DNA of 64,000 nt from Motilibacter peucedani (GCF_003634695.1 NZ_RBWV01000011.1:310001-374000), one strand, 5' to 3'; numbered from the stretch's first letter, positions 27,517 through 37,844 are shown. A program made the numbers and translations. The notes: generated by a model not told the origin, from the sequence alone.

Positions 27517-28203
27517 ATGACGCTCGACTGGACCGCGCTGGCTGCAGGACCAGAGCCGGCCGGCGAGGGGCTCCGGGAGCGCAAGAAGCGGCAGACCCGC
27601 CGGCTGCTCTCAGCGACCGCGACGCGGCTCTTCCTCGAGAACGGCTTCCACGCCGTGCGGGTGGCCGACGTGGCCGCCGCGTGCGGCGTGTCCGAGAAGA
27701 CGGTGTTCAACTACTTCCCCACCAAGGAGTCGCTGCTCCTCGACCTGTGGGCGGGCACCGCCGGGTCCCTCGAGCGGCTGCGCGAGCCCGGTGCCTCCCC
27801 CGTCAAGGTCGTCCTCGACGTGCTGGGCGCCGAGCTGGACGAGCTGACGGCGTGGCTCGGCGCGCAGCCCGACCCGGACGCCGCGGCGCAGGGGTTCCGC
27901 AGGTTCGGCCGGATGCTGCGAGAGACGCCGTCGCTGCGCGCCTACCAGCGCGACACCTTCGACCGGCTCACGGGCGTCGCCGCAGCCGCGCTGGCCGAGC
28001 GTTCGCGCGCGGAGCCCGGTGACCTCCGTCCGCTGGCCGCCGCGCACGCGCTGCTGGGGCTCTGGAGCGTGCAGTTCGCGAGCCTCGCGCGCCACGTGGG
28101 CACGCAGCGCGCACCCGCGCCGCTGGCAGCGGCGGTCACCGCAGACGTACGCCGCGCCGCCGCGCTCCTCGTCGACGGCCTCGCGACGCTCGACGGGCCC
28201 TGA
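27517..28203 (+). CDS. TetR-family regulator
   Basis: TetR/AcrR-type regulator of 228 residues. The DNA-binding domain (about residues 20-70) contains RKKRQTRRLLSATATRLFLE and CGVSEKTVFNYFPTKESLL. The C-terminal helical domain is a ligand and dimer domain of unknown specificity. It starts at ATG 27517, probably leaderless. It probably represses itself and the divergent SRPBCC gene (possibly with the SDR genes behind it). Its stop is 2 bases from the stop of the convergent PucR-type gene. Confidence 0.9.
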   Translation: MTLDWTALAAGPEPAGEGLRERKKRQTRRLLSATATRLFLENGFHAVRVADVAAACGVSEKTVFNYFPTKESLLLDLWAGTAGSLERLREPGASPVKVVLDVLGAELDELTAWLGAQPDPDAAAQGFRRFGRMLRETPSLRAYQRDTFDRLTGVAAAALAERSRAEPGDLRPLAAAHALLGLWSVQFASLARHVGTQRAPAPLAAAVTADVRRAAALLVDGLATLDGP

Positions 28204-28205
28204 GC

Positions 28206-29327
28206 TCAGGCCGCCTTGCGCAGGCCGTGCAGCCGCCAGAGGATCGCCGCCGTCTGCGCGCGCAGGCGGCCGGCGGGGTCGTCGACCGAGACGCCCAGGG
28301 CCGCCTCGACGTGGCGCAGCCGGTTGGTGATCGAGCTGTGGTGCAGGTGCAGCTCGGCGGCCGCCTGCCGGGCCGAGCCGCTCCACGTGAACGCGAGCAG
28401 GATGTCGATGTCGAGCTCGCCGCTCGAAGTCCGCGACATCTCGGCCAGGGCGCGGACGTCAGGGTTGCTCAGGGCGACCTCCGCAGGGCACGAGGCCAGG
28501 GTCGCGAGCGCCCCCAGGTCGTCCCAGACGACGAGGCGCTCGTCGCGCCACGCGCCGGCGAACTGGCCGGCGACGCGCGCCGAGGTCCACGAGTCCTGGG
28601 CGCGCGAGGCGGGTACGCAGGGGCCGACGCCCACGTGGATGCGGGCCGGGCGCTCGGCGCCGGCCGCCGCGGGCGCGCAGCGGAGCAGCTCGAGCGGGTC
28701 GCCGGGCGCCTGCAGCACCACCGCGCCCACCATGCCGACGCGGGCGGCTCGGGCGACCCCGCCCAGCGCCGAGACCGAGGCGACGACGGAGGCGATGGCC
28801 GGCCCGAGCTCCCCGTCGGATGCCGAGACCGCGGCGACCCGGAGCGAGCGGGCCGGCGACAGGCGCAGGAGGCGCAGGGCCCGCGCCCGCTCGTCCTCGT
28901 CGGTGTCGGCCGCGATCAGCAGGCCGACCAGTGCGACGTCGGTGCTGCCGGCAGTGGAGGTCAGCGGGCGCCAGCGCGCGGCCGCGGTCACGGCCATGCG
29001 CTCGACGAGGATCTCGTCGAGGGGCTGGACCTGCTGGCGCTCCAGCCACACGTGGCCGACCGTCACCTCGCCGACGACGACGGGCGCCTCGATCGCCACT
29101 GGCAGCTCGAGCGGCGGCGCCGAGCCACCCTTGTCGTCGAAGCGGATGATCTGGCCGGAGGCGGCGTCGCGCAGCCCTGCGGTGCAGCACGCGAGGGCGG
29201 CGGCGGCTCGGGTGAGCGCCTCGAGGCTGACGCCGTTGTTGACCAGGCGGTCGAAGTACTCGATGACCCGAAGCGACGCCTCGGCGTCGGGATCCATGCT
29301 CGACAGACGCAGGAGCAGACCTCGCAC
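28206..29327 (-). CDS. PucR-type C-terminal HTH regulator
   Basis: Regulator of 373 residues of the PucR/CdaR class. Residues about 305-365 form the C-terminal helix-turn-helix (ARQAAAELHLHHSSITNRLR, then AALGVSVDDP). A GAF-like N-terminal half (about 20-120) could bind a small molecule. It is divergent from an ABC sugar-type transporter, which it probably regulates. GTG 29327 is the longest plausible start; ATG 29297 is an alternative that begins MDPDAEAS. Confidence 0.85.
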   Translation of the reverse strand: MRGLLLRLSSMDPDAEASLRVIEYFDRLVNNGVSLEALTRAAAALACCTAGLRDAASGQIIRFDDKGGSAPPLELPVAIEAPVVVGEVTVGHVWLERQQVQPLDEILVERMAVTAAARWRPLTSTAGSTDVALVGLLIAADTDEDERARALRLLRLSPARSLRVAAVSASDGELGPAIASVVASVSALGGVARAARVGMVGAVVLQAPGDPLELLRCAPAAAGAERPARIHVGVGPCVPASRAQDSWTSARVAGQFAGAWRDERLVVWDDLGALATLASCPAEVALSNPDVRALAEMSRTSSGELDIDILLAFTWSGSARQAAAELHLHHSSITNRLRHVEAALGVSVDDPAGRLRAQTAAILWRLHGLRKAA

Positions 29328-29382
29328 GCCTCCGAGGCTAGGGCGTCACCCCACGAGCGGGCACCGACCCGCCGCATCGTTA

Positions 29383-29395
29383 CGCAAGCGTTGCG
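29383..29395. promoter_or_regulatory. inverted repeat between regulator and ABC operon
   Basis: CGCAA-GCG-TTGCG lies in the 211-base gap between the PucR-type gene and the substrate-binding protein gene. It is a plausible operator for the PucR-type regulator. The rest of the gap shows no clear -10/-35 pair. Confidence 0.4.
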
Positions 29396-29538
29396 CGTCC
29401 GCGCCGTCTGGCGGGCACGGCAGCCCCGATCAGCGACGCGTGGCGGATGACGCGGACGCCGCGCCGCTCGACACTTCTCGCACGGCAGGCAGCACGAGCG
29501 TGTCGCCGCCGAACTCCCAACGATGCGAGGAGCCCCGC

Positions 29539-30588
29539 ATGTCCCACCCCATCGTCCGTCGTCGACGGCTCGTCGCGGGCGCGCTGCCGCTCGTGCTCGC
29601 CGCGACGCTCGGCCTCAGCGCCTGCAGTGCGAAGTCGAACGCCGCGAAGGACGCCGCCGCCACCGGCCAGCCCGTGGCCGCCAGCAGCGGCGAGCAGATC
29701 AAGATCGCCTTCGTCTCCGGCCCCCTCAACGACCCGTTCTTCCCGCCGCTCTACCAGGGCGCCCAGGACGCGGCGAAGCAGCTTCCGATCAAGCTCAACT
29801 ACATCCCCATCGACGAGGCGGACATCCAGGCGAGCTCCGCCCGCACGATGGAGGCCGCCATCGCGTCGAAGCCCGACGCGATCGTGGTCGGCGACTTCAT
29901 CACCAACGTGGTGGACCCGCTCATCAAGAAGGCCGTCGCAGCAGGCATTCCGGTCTTCGTCAACCAGTCGGGCCAGGACAGCTGGGAGAAGGACGGCGCA
30001 CTCGGCTTCATCGGCCAGTTCGGCCCAGACGTGGGCGCCCAGTCCGCCAAGCGCTTCCTCGACGCCGGCAAGAAGAACATCACCTGCGTGGTCAACGTTG
30101 CGGGCAACCCCTACCTCGACGCCATCTGCAAGGGGCTCGGCGACGGCCTGCGCGCGGCGGGCGGCTCGTCCGACGTCTTCACCCTGCCCAGCGGCGACGG
30201 CACCGACCAGAGCAAGACCACCAAGGACCTCAGCGGCTTCCTCGCGACGCACAAGGACGTCGAGGGCGTCATGACGCTCAACAACCTCACCGGCTACGCC
30301 GCGATCGACGCGCTGAACCAGGCCGGCCGCAAGGGTGCACCCGTCGGCTCCCTCGGTGTGGGCAAGTCGGCGATCGACAAGGTCAACAACGGCAGCATGC
30401 TCTTCCTGGTCAACGAGCAGCCCTACCTCGACGGCTACCTCGGCACCATCACCGCCTACACCTACGCGAAGTTCGGCCTCGCGCCGGTCGGCGTCATCAA
30501 GACCGGCCCGCAGTTCGTGGACAAGTCGAACGTCGAGAAGATCTCGGCCGTCTTCGACAAGTACCCGAACGTCATCGGCCCGAAGTAG
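29539..30588 (+). CDS. ABC substrate-binding lipoprotein, RbsB type
   Basis: Periplasmic-type binding protein of 349 residues (Peripla_BP_4/RbsB-like, family of sugar and autoinducer-2 binders). It has a signal peptide ending in a lipobox (LSAC, cysteine near residue 29). The core begins IKIAFVSGPLNDPFFPPLYQ. GAGGAG at 29527-29532 lies 6 bases before the ATG. It is the first gene of a three-gene ABC transporter. The ligand is unknown: it could be a sugar, polyol or nucleoside. Confidence 0.88.
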   Translation: MSHPIVRRRRLVAGALPLVLAATLGLSACSAKSNAAKDAAATGQPVAASSGEQIKIAFVSGPLNDPFFPPLYQGAQDAAKQLPIKLNYIPIDEADIQASSARTMEAAIASKPDAIVVGDFITNVVDPLIKKAVAAGIPVFVNQSGQDSWEKDGALGFIGQFGPDVGAQSAKRFLDAGKKNITCVVNVAGNPYLDAICKGLGDGLRAAGGSSDVFTLPSGDGTDQSKTTKDLSGFLATHKDVEGVMTLNNLTGYAAIDALNQAGRKGAPVGSLGVGKSAIDKVNNGSMLFLVNEQPYLDGYLGTITAYTYAKFGLAPVGVIKTGPQFVDKSNVEKISAVFDKYPNVIGPK

Positions 30589-30617
30589 AACCCCTCCCGC
30601 GCGAGAACGGAACACCG

Positions 30618-31697
30618 ATGGACCTCCCCACCGCCACGGGGCCGGGCACGGCGACGGCGGCACCGGCCCTGCCGCCGGTCGCCGACCCGGCCGGACCAGC
30701 CCAGACCTCCGGCCGCTCCACCGTGCGCCGGCTGCTCACCCGACCCGAGATCGGCGGCGCCGTGTCGGCGCTGGCGCTGTTCGTGTTCTTCAGCATCTTC
30801 GCCGGCGACAACGGCTTCCTGACCCAGGGCGGCACAGCCAACTGGGTCAACGCCGCCGCCGAGCTCGGCATCGTCGCCGTGCCCATCGGGCTGCTGATGA
30901 TCGCCGGCGAGTTCGACCTGTCTGTGGGGGCCATGGTGGGCGTCGGCTCCATGAGCGTCGGCATCACCACCGGCGGCTACGGCGAGCCGGCGTGGCTCGG
31001 TGTCATCGTCGGCTTCGCCATCGCCGTCGCGGTCGGTGTCGCCAACGGCTTCATGGTGGTCCGCACTGGTCTGCCCTCGTTCATCGTCACCCTGGCGACG
31101 ATGATGATGCTGCTGGGCGGCGCGCTGGCCGTGAGCATCTGGGCCACCGGCTCGTCGAACGTGTCCGCCAGCTCCAGCGGCCTGACCCACGCGCTGTTCG
31201 CCAGCAAGTGGATGAACGACCAGCTGGGCGTCGCGCTCGTCTGGTGGGTGCTGCTCCTCGTCGTGTCGGCGTGGATGATGAGCCGCACCCGCTTCGGCAA
31301 CTGGACCTACGCCACCGGCGGCAACGTCGTGGCCGCCCGGCTGGTCGGCGTGCCCACCGACCGGGTCAAGATCTCGCTGTTCGTCGCGACCTCGGTCTGC
31401 GCAGTGCTCACCGGCACCGTGCAGACCCTGACCCTGGGCAACGGCAACGTGACCCTGGGAAGCGCCTTCATCTTCCAGGCCGTCGCGGCGGCGGTCATCG
31501 GCGGCGTCCTGCTCACCGGCGGCTACGGCTCGCCGATGGGCACCGCCTGCGGGGCCGCGACCTACGGCATCATCTCCACCGGCGTGCTCCTGCTGGGCTG
31601 GAACGCCGACCTGACCCAGCTGTTCATCGGCGCGCTGCTGCTCGTCGCCGTGCTCGCCAACCACCGGCTGCGCGCCCTCGCGCTGAGCGGGAGCTGA
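30618..31697 (+). CDS. ABC permease, RbsC type
   Basis: Permease of 359 residues of the branched BPD_transp_2 (RbsC-like) family, with a Pro/Ala-rich N-terminal tail of about 40 residues and about ten membrane segments. The motif GEFDLSVGAMVGVGSM is typical of sugar permeases of this class. The ATP-binding gene starts 5 bases after the stop. It forms the membrane channel for the upstream binding protein. Confidence 0.9.
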   Translation: MDLPTATGPGTATAAPALPPVADPAGPAQTSGRSTVRRLLTRPEIGGAVSALALFVFFSIFAGDNGFLTQGGTANWVNAAAELGIVAVPIGLLMIAGEFDLSVGAMVGVGSMSVGITTGGYGEPAWLGVIVGFAIAVAVGVANGFMVVRTGLPSFIVTLATMMMLLGGALAVSIWATGSSNVSASSSGLTHALFASKWMNDQLGVALVWWVLLLVVSAWMMSRTRFGNWTYATGGNVVAARLVGVPTDRVKISLFVATSVCAVLTGTVQTLTLGNGNVTLGSAFIFQAVAAAVIGGVLLTGGYGSPMGTACGAATYGIISTGVLLLGWNADLTQLFIGALLLVAVLANHRLRALALSGS

Positions 31698-31702
31698 TCC
31701 CC

Positions 31703-32504
<802 letters not shown>

Positions 32505-32533
<29 letters not shown>

Positions 32534-33485
32534 GGCCGGACGGCAGGTGCGCCGCTACGACACCGAGCTGCTCGCCGGTCGCGACCGGCTGCTCGAGGTC
32601 GACCCGGACGCCGACCTGGCGACCCACCGGGCGGCGCTCGCCGAGGCGATGGCCCACTTCGCGCGCGAGTCCGACGACGAGGTCGAGACCCGCGACGTGA
32701 CGGTGGCGGGCGAGGGCCGGCCGCTGCGGCTGCGGGTCCACGAGCCACGCGCCGGCGTCACCGGTGGTCTGCTGTGGCTGCACGGCGGCGCGTTCTCGCT
32801 CGGGGAGCCCGGCGTGGACGACGACCTCTGCCAGGAGCTCGCGGTGCGTCACGGGCTGCTGGTCGCGGCGCCCGACTACCGCCTCGCGCCCGAGCACCCC
32901 TTCCCCGCCGCCGAGCGCGACGCGGCCGTGGCGCTCTCGTGGCTCCAGCGGGAGCTGGCGGCGACCGTCGCGGCGGACGCGCCGTCGCCCCGACGCCTGG
33001 TCGTGGCCGGGGCCAGCGCCGGCGGCTCGCTCGCGCTGCGGACCACCCTGCACGCGGTGGCCGCTGGCTCCGAGGTGGAGCGGCTGGTGCTGGTCTACCC
33101 GGTCGTCCACGACCGGCAGGACTCGGGCTCCATGCGGCGCTACACCACCGCACCGGTGTTCGACTCCGAGCAGGCCGAGCTCATGTGGGACCGCTACCGA
33201 GGACCCGCGGCGAGCGGGCCGTGGCCCTCGCCGCTGCTCGACGACCGGCTGCCGCTGCTGCCGCACACGCTCGTCCTGCTCGCCGAGCACGACCCGCTGC
33301 GCGACGAGGAGCTCGAGCTGGTGCGGGCGCTGCTCGACGCGCGGGTGCCGGTGCACGCGCGGCTCGCGGCAGGCACCTACCACGCCTACGACCGGTTCGC
33401 GCCGCAGAGCCGCGCCGCGGCCGAGCTGTGGCGCGAGGTCCACGAGTTCCTGGCGCGGCCACCGCTCGCCCCCGCGGAGTGGTAG
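32505..33485 (+). CDS. alpha/beta hydrolase, HSL family (first copy)
   Basis: Esterase-like protein of 326 residues of the hormone-sensitive lipase family. The oxyanion-hole motif HGGAF (about residue 93), the nucleophile motif GASAGG, the acid in DPLRDE and the histidine in TYHAYDRF are all present. GTG 32505 is preferred, with GAGGGG about 10 bases upstream; GTG 32484 is possible. It is probably co-transcribed with the ABC transporter and may hydrolyse the imported compound. Confidence 0.85.
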
Positions 33486-33487
33486 CC

Positions 33488-34432
33488 ATGCCTGCAGCAC
33501 AGCACCTGGGGGGACGCATGGACGCCGAGCTGTCGGCAGCGCTGATCATGTTCGACATCGGTGACGGCACCGACCTCGAGGACGGTCGCGAGCGCCTGCA
33601 CGCGATCCACCGCACCAGCAGCCTCACGGTGCCGCACGCCGTCGAGGTCCGGGACATCGCTCCCGGTCCCGACGGCCCGCCCGTGCGGGTGCGCTTCTAC
33701 CGGCCGCGGGGGGCCGCAGACGTACCCGTCATGCTCTGGCTGCACGGGGGCGCGTTCGCGTTCGGCTTCGCCGAGATCGACGACGAGCTGTGCGTGCGGC
33801 TGGCCGAGGACTCGGGCTTCGCGATCGCGTCGCCCGACTACCGACTCAGCCCTGAGCACCCGTTCCCCGCGGCGTTCGACGACGGCTACGGCACCCTCGA
33901 GTGGGTGCTGCGCAACGCCGGCCCGCTGGGCCTCGACACCGGCTGCGTCGCGGTGGGCGGGTCGAGCGCGGGCGGCGCCCTGGCCGCGGGCGTGTGCCTC
34001 CGGGCGCGCGACGAGGGCGGTCCCGAGATCCACCAGCAGCTGCTGATCTGCCCCGTCACCGACGACCGGATGGCCACCCGCTCGATGCAGCTCTACACGC
34101 ACTCGCCGTGCTTCACGCGGCAGGGCGCCGAGCTGATGTGGGACCGCTACCTCGGGCCGTCGCGCGACGAGCCGCCGCGCTACGCCGCGCCTGCCCGGGA
34201 AGAAGACCTCTCGGGCCTGCCGCCGGCGTTCGTCCTCACGGCCGAGGAGGATCCGCTGCGCGACGAGGGGATCGACTACGCGCTGCGCCTCATCGCCGCC
34301 GGCACGTCCACCGAGCTGCACCACGTGCCAGGCACGTTCCACAGCTTCGACAGCATCGTGCCGACGGCCGGGGTGTCGCAGCGGGCCTACGCCGACTACC
34401 TGGCGGCGCTCCAGCGCTGCCGCACGCGGTAG
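33488..34432 (+). CDS. alpha/beta hydrolase, HSL family (second copy)
   Basis: A second HSL-family hydrolase of 314 residues directly downstream, clearly related to the preceding one (shared HGGAF, SPDYRLSPEHPFPAA, GSSAGG, LMWDRY and DPLRDE). The catalytic Ser, Asp and His are all present (GSSAGG, DPLRD, TFHSFD). The pair looks like a tandem duplication that has diverged. Both enzymes are probably cytoplasmic because no signal peptide is visible. Confidence 0.87.
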   Translation: MPAAQHLGGRMDAELSAALIMFDIGDGTDLEDGRERLHAIHRTSSLTVPHAVEVRDIAPGPDGPPVRVRFYRPRGAADVPVMLWLHGGAFAFGFAEIDDELCVRLAEDSGFAIASPDYRLSPEHPFPAAFDDGYGTLEWVLRNAGPLGLDTGCVAVGGSSAGGALAAGVCLRARDEGGPEIHQQLLICPVTDDRMATRSMQLYTHSPCFTRQGAELMWDRYLGPSRDEPPRYAAPAREEDLSGLPPAFVLTAEEDPLRDEGIDYALRLIAAGTSTELHHVPGTFHSFDSIVPTAGVSQRAYADYLAALQRCRTR

Positions 34433-34490
34433 CCGGCCGGAAGGGCACGACTGCTGGCGCCGAGGCGCTCGATGCTGGTTCGCTGTGCGC

Positions 34491-35147
34491 ATGACGCTCC
34501 TGCGCCCCCGCCCTGCTGCCCTCGCCGCCGCGACCGCCCTGCTCGTGGTGGGCGGTGCCGGCGGCGGCGCCGCCGTGGCGGCCACCCGGACGCCGCGGCT
34601 GCTCAACGTGTGCGTCGGCACGAAGAGCCACGCCGTGACGAAGCCGACCGGCGGTCGGTGCGCCAAGGGCACGACGCTGTACGCGGTGGGCGCGGCCGCC
34701 ACCCGCGGAGCGCGCGGGGCTGCCGGCGCGCAGGGGCCGCAGGGCGTGCCCGGACCGCAAGGCGCGTCAGGTGCGCAGGGGCCGCAGGGTGCACCCGGCG
34801 CCCAGGGCCCGGCGGGCGCCGTCGGGCCGCAGGGGCCCGCGGGGGGCGCGAACGCGTACGTCGTCAACTGGCTCGCCGGCTCCGGGCTGGTCCACGCGAC
34901 GCCCGGAGTGACCGTGGTGAGCAGCAGCGCGAGCGCGACGAACCTCGGTGTCACGCTGCAGCTCCCCGTCGCCGACGTGCGGCACTGCGGAGCAGCGGCG
35001 ACGGTGCTGGGCAGCGACTCCACCTACGCGCGCACGCCGGTCGCCCAGGTGGCACTGCTCAGCGCGACACCGAGCCGGCTCTACGTGTCCACGACCTGGG
35101 ACGGCGGCTCCCCCACCGGCTTCTCCCTCACCGTGACGTGCCCGTGA
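34491..35147 (+). CDS. secreted collagen-like protein
   Basis: Exported protein of 218 residues (start ATG 34491; GTG 34485 possible). A signal peptide is followed by a short Cys-containing module (LNVCVGTKSH ... GRCAKGTTL) found in actinobacterial collagen-like proteins. About fifteen Gly-X-Y triplets follow (from about residue 73), many of them GPQ, GAQ or GPA. A C-terminal beta-rich domain has two cysteines (RHCGA and the last VTCP). It is probably a surface or secreted trimeric protein. Its stop overlaps the GTG of a racemase gene. Confidence 0.85.
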   Translation: MTLLRPRPAALAAATALLVVGGAGGGAAVAATRTPRLLNVCVGTKSHAVTKPTGGRCAKGTTLYAVGAAATRGARGAAGAQGPQGVPGPQGASGAQGPQGAPGAQGPAGAVGPQGPAGGANAYVVNWLAGSGLVHATPGVTVVSSSASATNLGVTLQLPVADVRHCGAAATVLGSDSTYARTPVAQVALLSATPSRLYVSTTWDGGSPTGFSLTVTCP

Positions 35148-35845
35148 CGGCGCCGCGCACCCTCGGGCTGCTCGGCGGGATGAGCTGGGAGAGCAGCGCG
35201 GAGTACTACCGCCTGGCCAACGTGCTGGTGCGCGAGCGCCTCGGTGGCCTGCACTCGGCCCGGCTGCTGCTGGCATCGGTCGACTTCGCCGAGATCGAGG
35301 CCCTGCAGGTCTCGGACCGGTGGGACGAAGCGGGCGAGCGGCTCGCCGAGGTCGCCCGGAGCCTGGAGCTCGGCGGCGCGGACGTCCTGCTGCTGTGCAC
35401 CAACACCATGCACCTGGTGGCCGAGCAGGTGCAGACCGCCGTCGACGTGCCGCTGCTGCACATCTGCGACGTCACCGCTGCGGCTGTCCGCGCCCGGGGC
35501 GTGCGCCAGGTCGGCCTGCTGGGCACCGCTTTCACCATGGAGCGCAGCTTCTACCGCGAGCGCCTCGAGGCCGGCGGCCTGTCCGTCCTGGTGCCGGAGG
35601 TCGACGACCGGGCACTGGTGCACCGGGTCATCTACGAGGAGCTCTGCCTGGGCATCGTCCGCGAGGAGTCGCGCGACGCGTTCCGCGCGCTCATCGAGCG
35701 GCTGGTGACCCGAGGCGCCGAGGGCGTCGTGCTCGGTTGCACCGAGATCGAGCTGCTCGTCGGGCAGGCCGACAGCAGCGTCCCGGTGTTCCCGACGACG
35801 CGGCTCCACGTGGAGGCCGCGCTCGAGCTGGTGCTCAGCACCTAG
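35144..35845 (+). CDS. aspartate/glutamate racemase family protein
   Basis: Enzyme of 233 residues of the Asp/Glu/hydantoin racemase superfamily. The N-terminal TLGLLGGMSWESSAEYY is typical of the aspartate-racemase subgroup. The two catalytic cysteines are in LLLCTNTMH (about residue 85) and VLGCTEIE (about residue 197). It interconverts L- and D-aspartate or glutamate, or a related compound. It starts at GTG 35144 inside the collagen-like gene's stop codon. Confidence 0.9.
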   Translation: MTAPRTLGLLGGMSWESSAEYYRLANVLVRERLGGLHSARLLLASVDFAEIEALQVSDRWDEAGERLAEVARSLELGGADVLLLCTNTMHLVAEQVQTAVDVPLLHICDVTAAAVRARGVRQVGLLGTAFTMERSFYRERLEAGGLSVLVPEVDDRALVHRVIYEELCLGIVREESRDAFRALIERLVTRGAEGVVLGCTEIELLVGQADSSVPVFPTTRLHVEAALELVLST

Positions 35846-35875
35846 CCCGGGCGCGGCCTCCCCCCGAGGCGTCGG

Positions 35876-36961
35876 TCAGCTCGCCGCGACGAAGGCCGAC
35901 GGGTTGACCTTCAGCACCTGCCCGGCGTGCGCCATGCCGACCATGCCGGCGATGCTCCACGCGGTGGAGTAGAGAGCGCCGTCGTGCCAGACGATCCCGG
36001 CCGGCATCGGCACCGGTGCGTAGCTCATCGCGCCGGTCGTCGACACCTTGACGATGCGCCCGACGGTCGAGGGGTCGAAGCCCTTCGGCGGGTTGCCCTC
36101 AGGAGCGCCGTGCAGCAGCTCGCTGGCGTAGATCGTGCCGTCGTCGGCCACCGCGACGCCCGTCAGGCCCTCACCGAAGCCGGTCCACGTGCGCAGCACC
36201 GCGCCGGTGCGGCCGTCGAGCTGGAAGACGGCGCCCTCGACCTCGGAGCCGAGCGCGGAGACGTAGAGCGACCCGTCGGGTCCCCATGCCATGCCGGTCG
36301 GCACGGGGTCGCAGCCGACGTGCTTCTTGTCGTTGTTGGGAACGGTCTTGCACTTCCCGGCGGTGATCAGCGGGAGGGCGGCGAACAGCGAGGTCGCTCC
36401 TCGGCTGTTGATGCGCAGGATGTCGTTGCCGCCCGCGTCGGCCAGGAGCACGTAGCCGTGCGGGTCCGGCAGCAGGTAGTAGGGGTTCGAGAGCGCGTCC
36501 AGCGGCACGCCCTTGGCATTGAACTGCTGCTGCCCGTCGGGGTTGTGGCGCAGTTCGAAGCGCTGCGGGTCCGAGAGCAGCTTGCGCGTCGGGAAGGCGA
36601 AGGAGACGACGGTGGCGCTCAGGCCGCGCGGCGGCAGCTTCGTCGCGTGCTCGTCGGGCTCCGCCGCCCCCACCGCGGCGAGGACGGAGCCGCCGACGAC
36701 GGCGACGCCCTGCGTCGAGCCGAGCCGGGACAGCACAGCCTGCGACTTGCCGTCGGCGGTGAGGGTGCGCACCTGGCCGTCATCGGAGTCGGCGACGTAG
36801 GCGTTGGCGCCGTCGAAGAAGAGCTGGCGCGGCCCCTCGAGGCCGGTGGAGACGATCGTCCCGACGGCGCCGGAGGGCGCGGCCGAGGCGGGTGCCGCGA
36901 GCGGGGCGACGGCCAGGCCGGCGGCGGCGAGCATGGACACTGCGATGGTGCTGCGTCTCAT
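35876..36961 (-). CDS. ScyD/ScyE-family exported beta-propeller protein
   Basis: Secreted protein of 361 residues. A signal peptide ends in APASAAPSG, followed by a propeller-like domain with repeated strands such as GPRQLFFDGANAYVADSDDG and GMAWGPDGSLYVSALGSEV. These match the ScyD/ScyE family, named after cyanobacterial scytonemin genes but common in actinobacteria with unknown role. ATG 36961 is the start just before the signal peptide. It is convergent with the racemase gene. Confidence 0.82.
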   Translation of the reverse strand: MRRSTIAVSMLAAAGLAVAPLAAPASAAPSGAVGTIVSTGLEGPRQLFFDGANAYVADSDDGQVRTLTADGKSQAVLSRLGSTQGVAVVGGSVLAAVGAAEPDEHATKLPPRGLSATVVSFAFPTRKLLSDPQRFELRHNPDGQQQFNAKGVPLDALSNPYYLLPDPHGYVLLADAGGNDILRINSRGATSLFAALPLITAGKCKTVPNNDKKHVGCDPVPTGMAWGPDGSLYVSALGSEVEGAVFQLDGRTGAVLRTWTGFGEGLTGVAVADDGTIYASELLHGAPEGNPPKGFDPSTVGRIVKVSTTGAMSYAPVPMPAGIVWHDGALYSTAWSIAGMVGMAHAGQVLKVNPSAFVAAS

Positions 36962-37073
36962 CGACGACTCCCTCGGGTGCTCGGGCCGGGTGCGCCGTTG
37001 CGTCCCGGTGGCCAGATCATGGCCTCGAGCACCCGGCCGCGCCAGGGTTTCGCCCGAACTCGTGCCCCCCCGG

Positions 37074-37769
37074 TCACCAGGGCGCGACGCCGTGCCGGTC
37101 ACGGAAGGCACCGGTCGGGCCGTCGGCGCCGATCGAGGCCAGCTCGACGATCGCGTCGGTCCCCTCCGTGACGGTCTGGGGACCGCTGTGGCCGTTGAAG
37201 TCCGTGGCGGTATAGCCCGGGTCGGCCGCGTTCACCTTGATGTCGGGGAAGGCCCTGGCGTACTGCGTGGTCAGCATGGTGAGCGCCGCCTTCGAGGCGG
37301 TGTAGAAGGGCGACACGACGCTCGACTCGACGCGCTCGGGGTCGTGCGTCGCGGCGAACGACCCCATCCCGCTGGAGACGTTGACGACGACCGGGGAGCC
37401 GGAGCGCCGCAGCAGCGGGAGGAAGGCGTGGAAGACGCGCACCGCGCCGACGACGTTGACGTCGAGCACGGCGCTGAGGTCCGCGGCGCTCAGCTGCTCC
37501 ACGGGGACGTGCGGGGCGTTGACGCCGGCGTTGTTGACGAGCACGTCCACGACGCCCTCGTGCGCGAGCACGTCGGCCGCGGCCGCCGCGACCGACGCGT
37601 CGTCCGTGACGTCGATCTGGACGAAGCGGGCGCCCAGCGCCTCGGCGGCCGCGCGGCCGCGCTCCGGGTCACGCGCGCCGACGAGGACGGTGTGGCCCGC
37701 GAGCACGAGCCGGCGGGCGGTCTCGTAGCCCAGGGACTTGTTGGCTCCGGTGATGAAGGTGGTGGTCAT
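37074..37769 (-). CDS. SDR-family oxidoreductase
   Basis: Short-chain dehydrogenase of 231 residues. Motifs are TGANKSLG (cofactor), NNAGVNAPH, VSSGMGS with the active serine, and YTASK. The cofactor loop with GARDPERGR suggests NADP(H). Substrate unknown. The ATG at 37769 lies 9 bases from a long inverted repeat (37778-37818). Confidence 0.9.
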   Translation of the reverse strand: MTTTFITGANKSLGYETARRLVLAGHTVLVGARDPERGRAAAEALGARFVQIDVTDDASVAAAAADVLAHEGVVDVLVNNAGVNAPHVPVEQLSAADLSAVLDVNVVGAVRVFHAFLPLLRRSGSPVVVNVSSGMGSFAATHDPERVESSVVSPFYTASKAALTMLTTQYARAFPDIKVNAADPGYTATDFNGHSGPQTVTEGTDAIVELASIGADGPTGAFRDRHGVAPW

Positions 37770-37777
37770 GCATCCAT

Positions 37778-37818
37778 CGTCGAGCAGGGCCGGCACGCTC
37801 GCCAGGCCCTGCTCGACG
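37778..37818 (-). terminator. 14-bp perfect hairpin
   Basis: CGTCGAGCAGGGCC (37778-37791) and its exact reverse complement (37805-37818) enclose a 13-base loop. On the minus strand it lies 26 bases after the stop of the sedolisin gene and 9 bases before the ATG of the SDR gene. It is probably the terminator for the sedolisin transcript, and could also affect SDR translation. Confidence 0.65.
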
Positions 37819-37844
37819 GGTGGACTGCGAGTACCACCGTGGGC

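Noticed and set aside
34740-34850. Short GC-rich repeats as a possible CRISPR or satellite
   Set aside because: They encode the Gly-X-Y triplets of the collagen-like protein.
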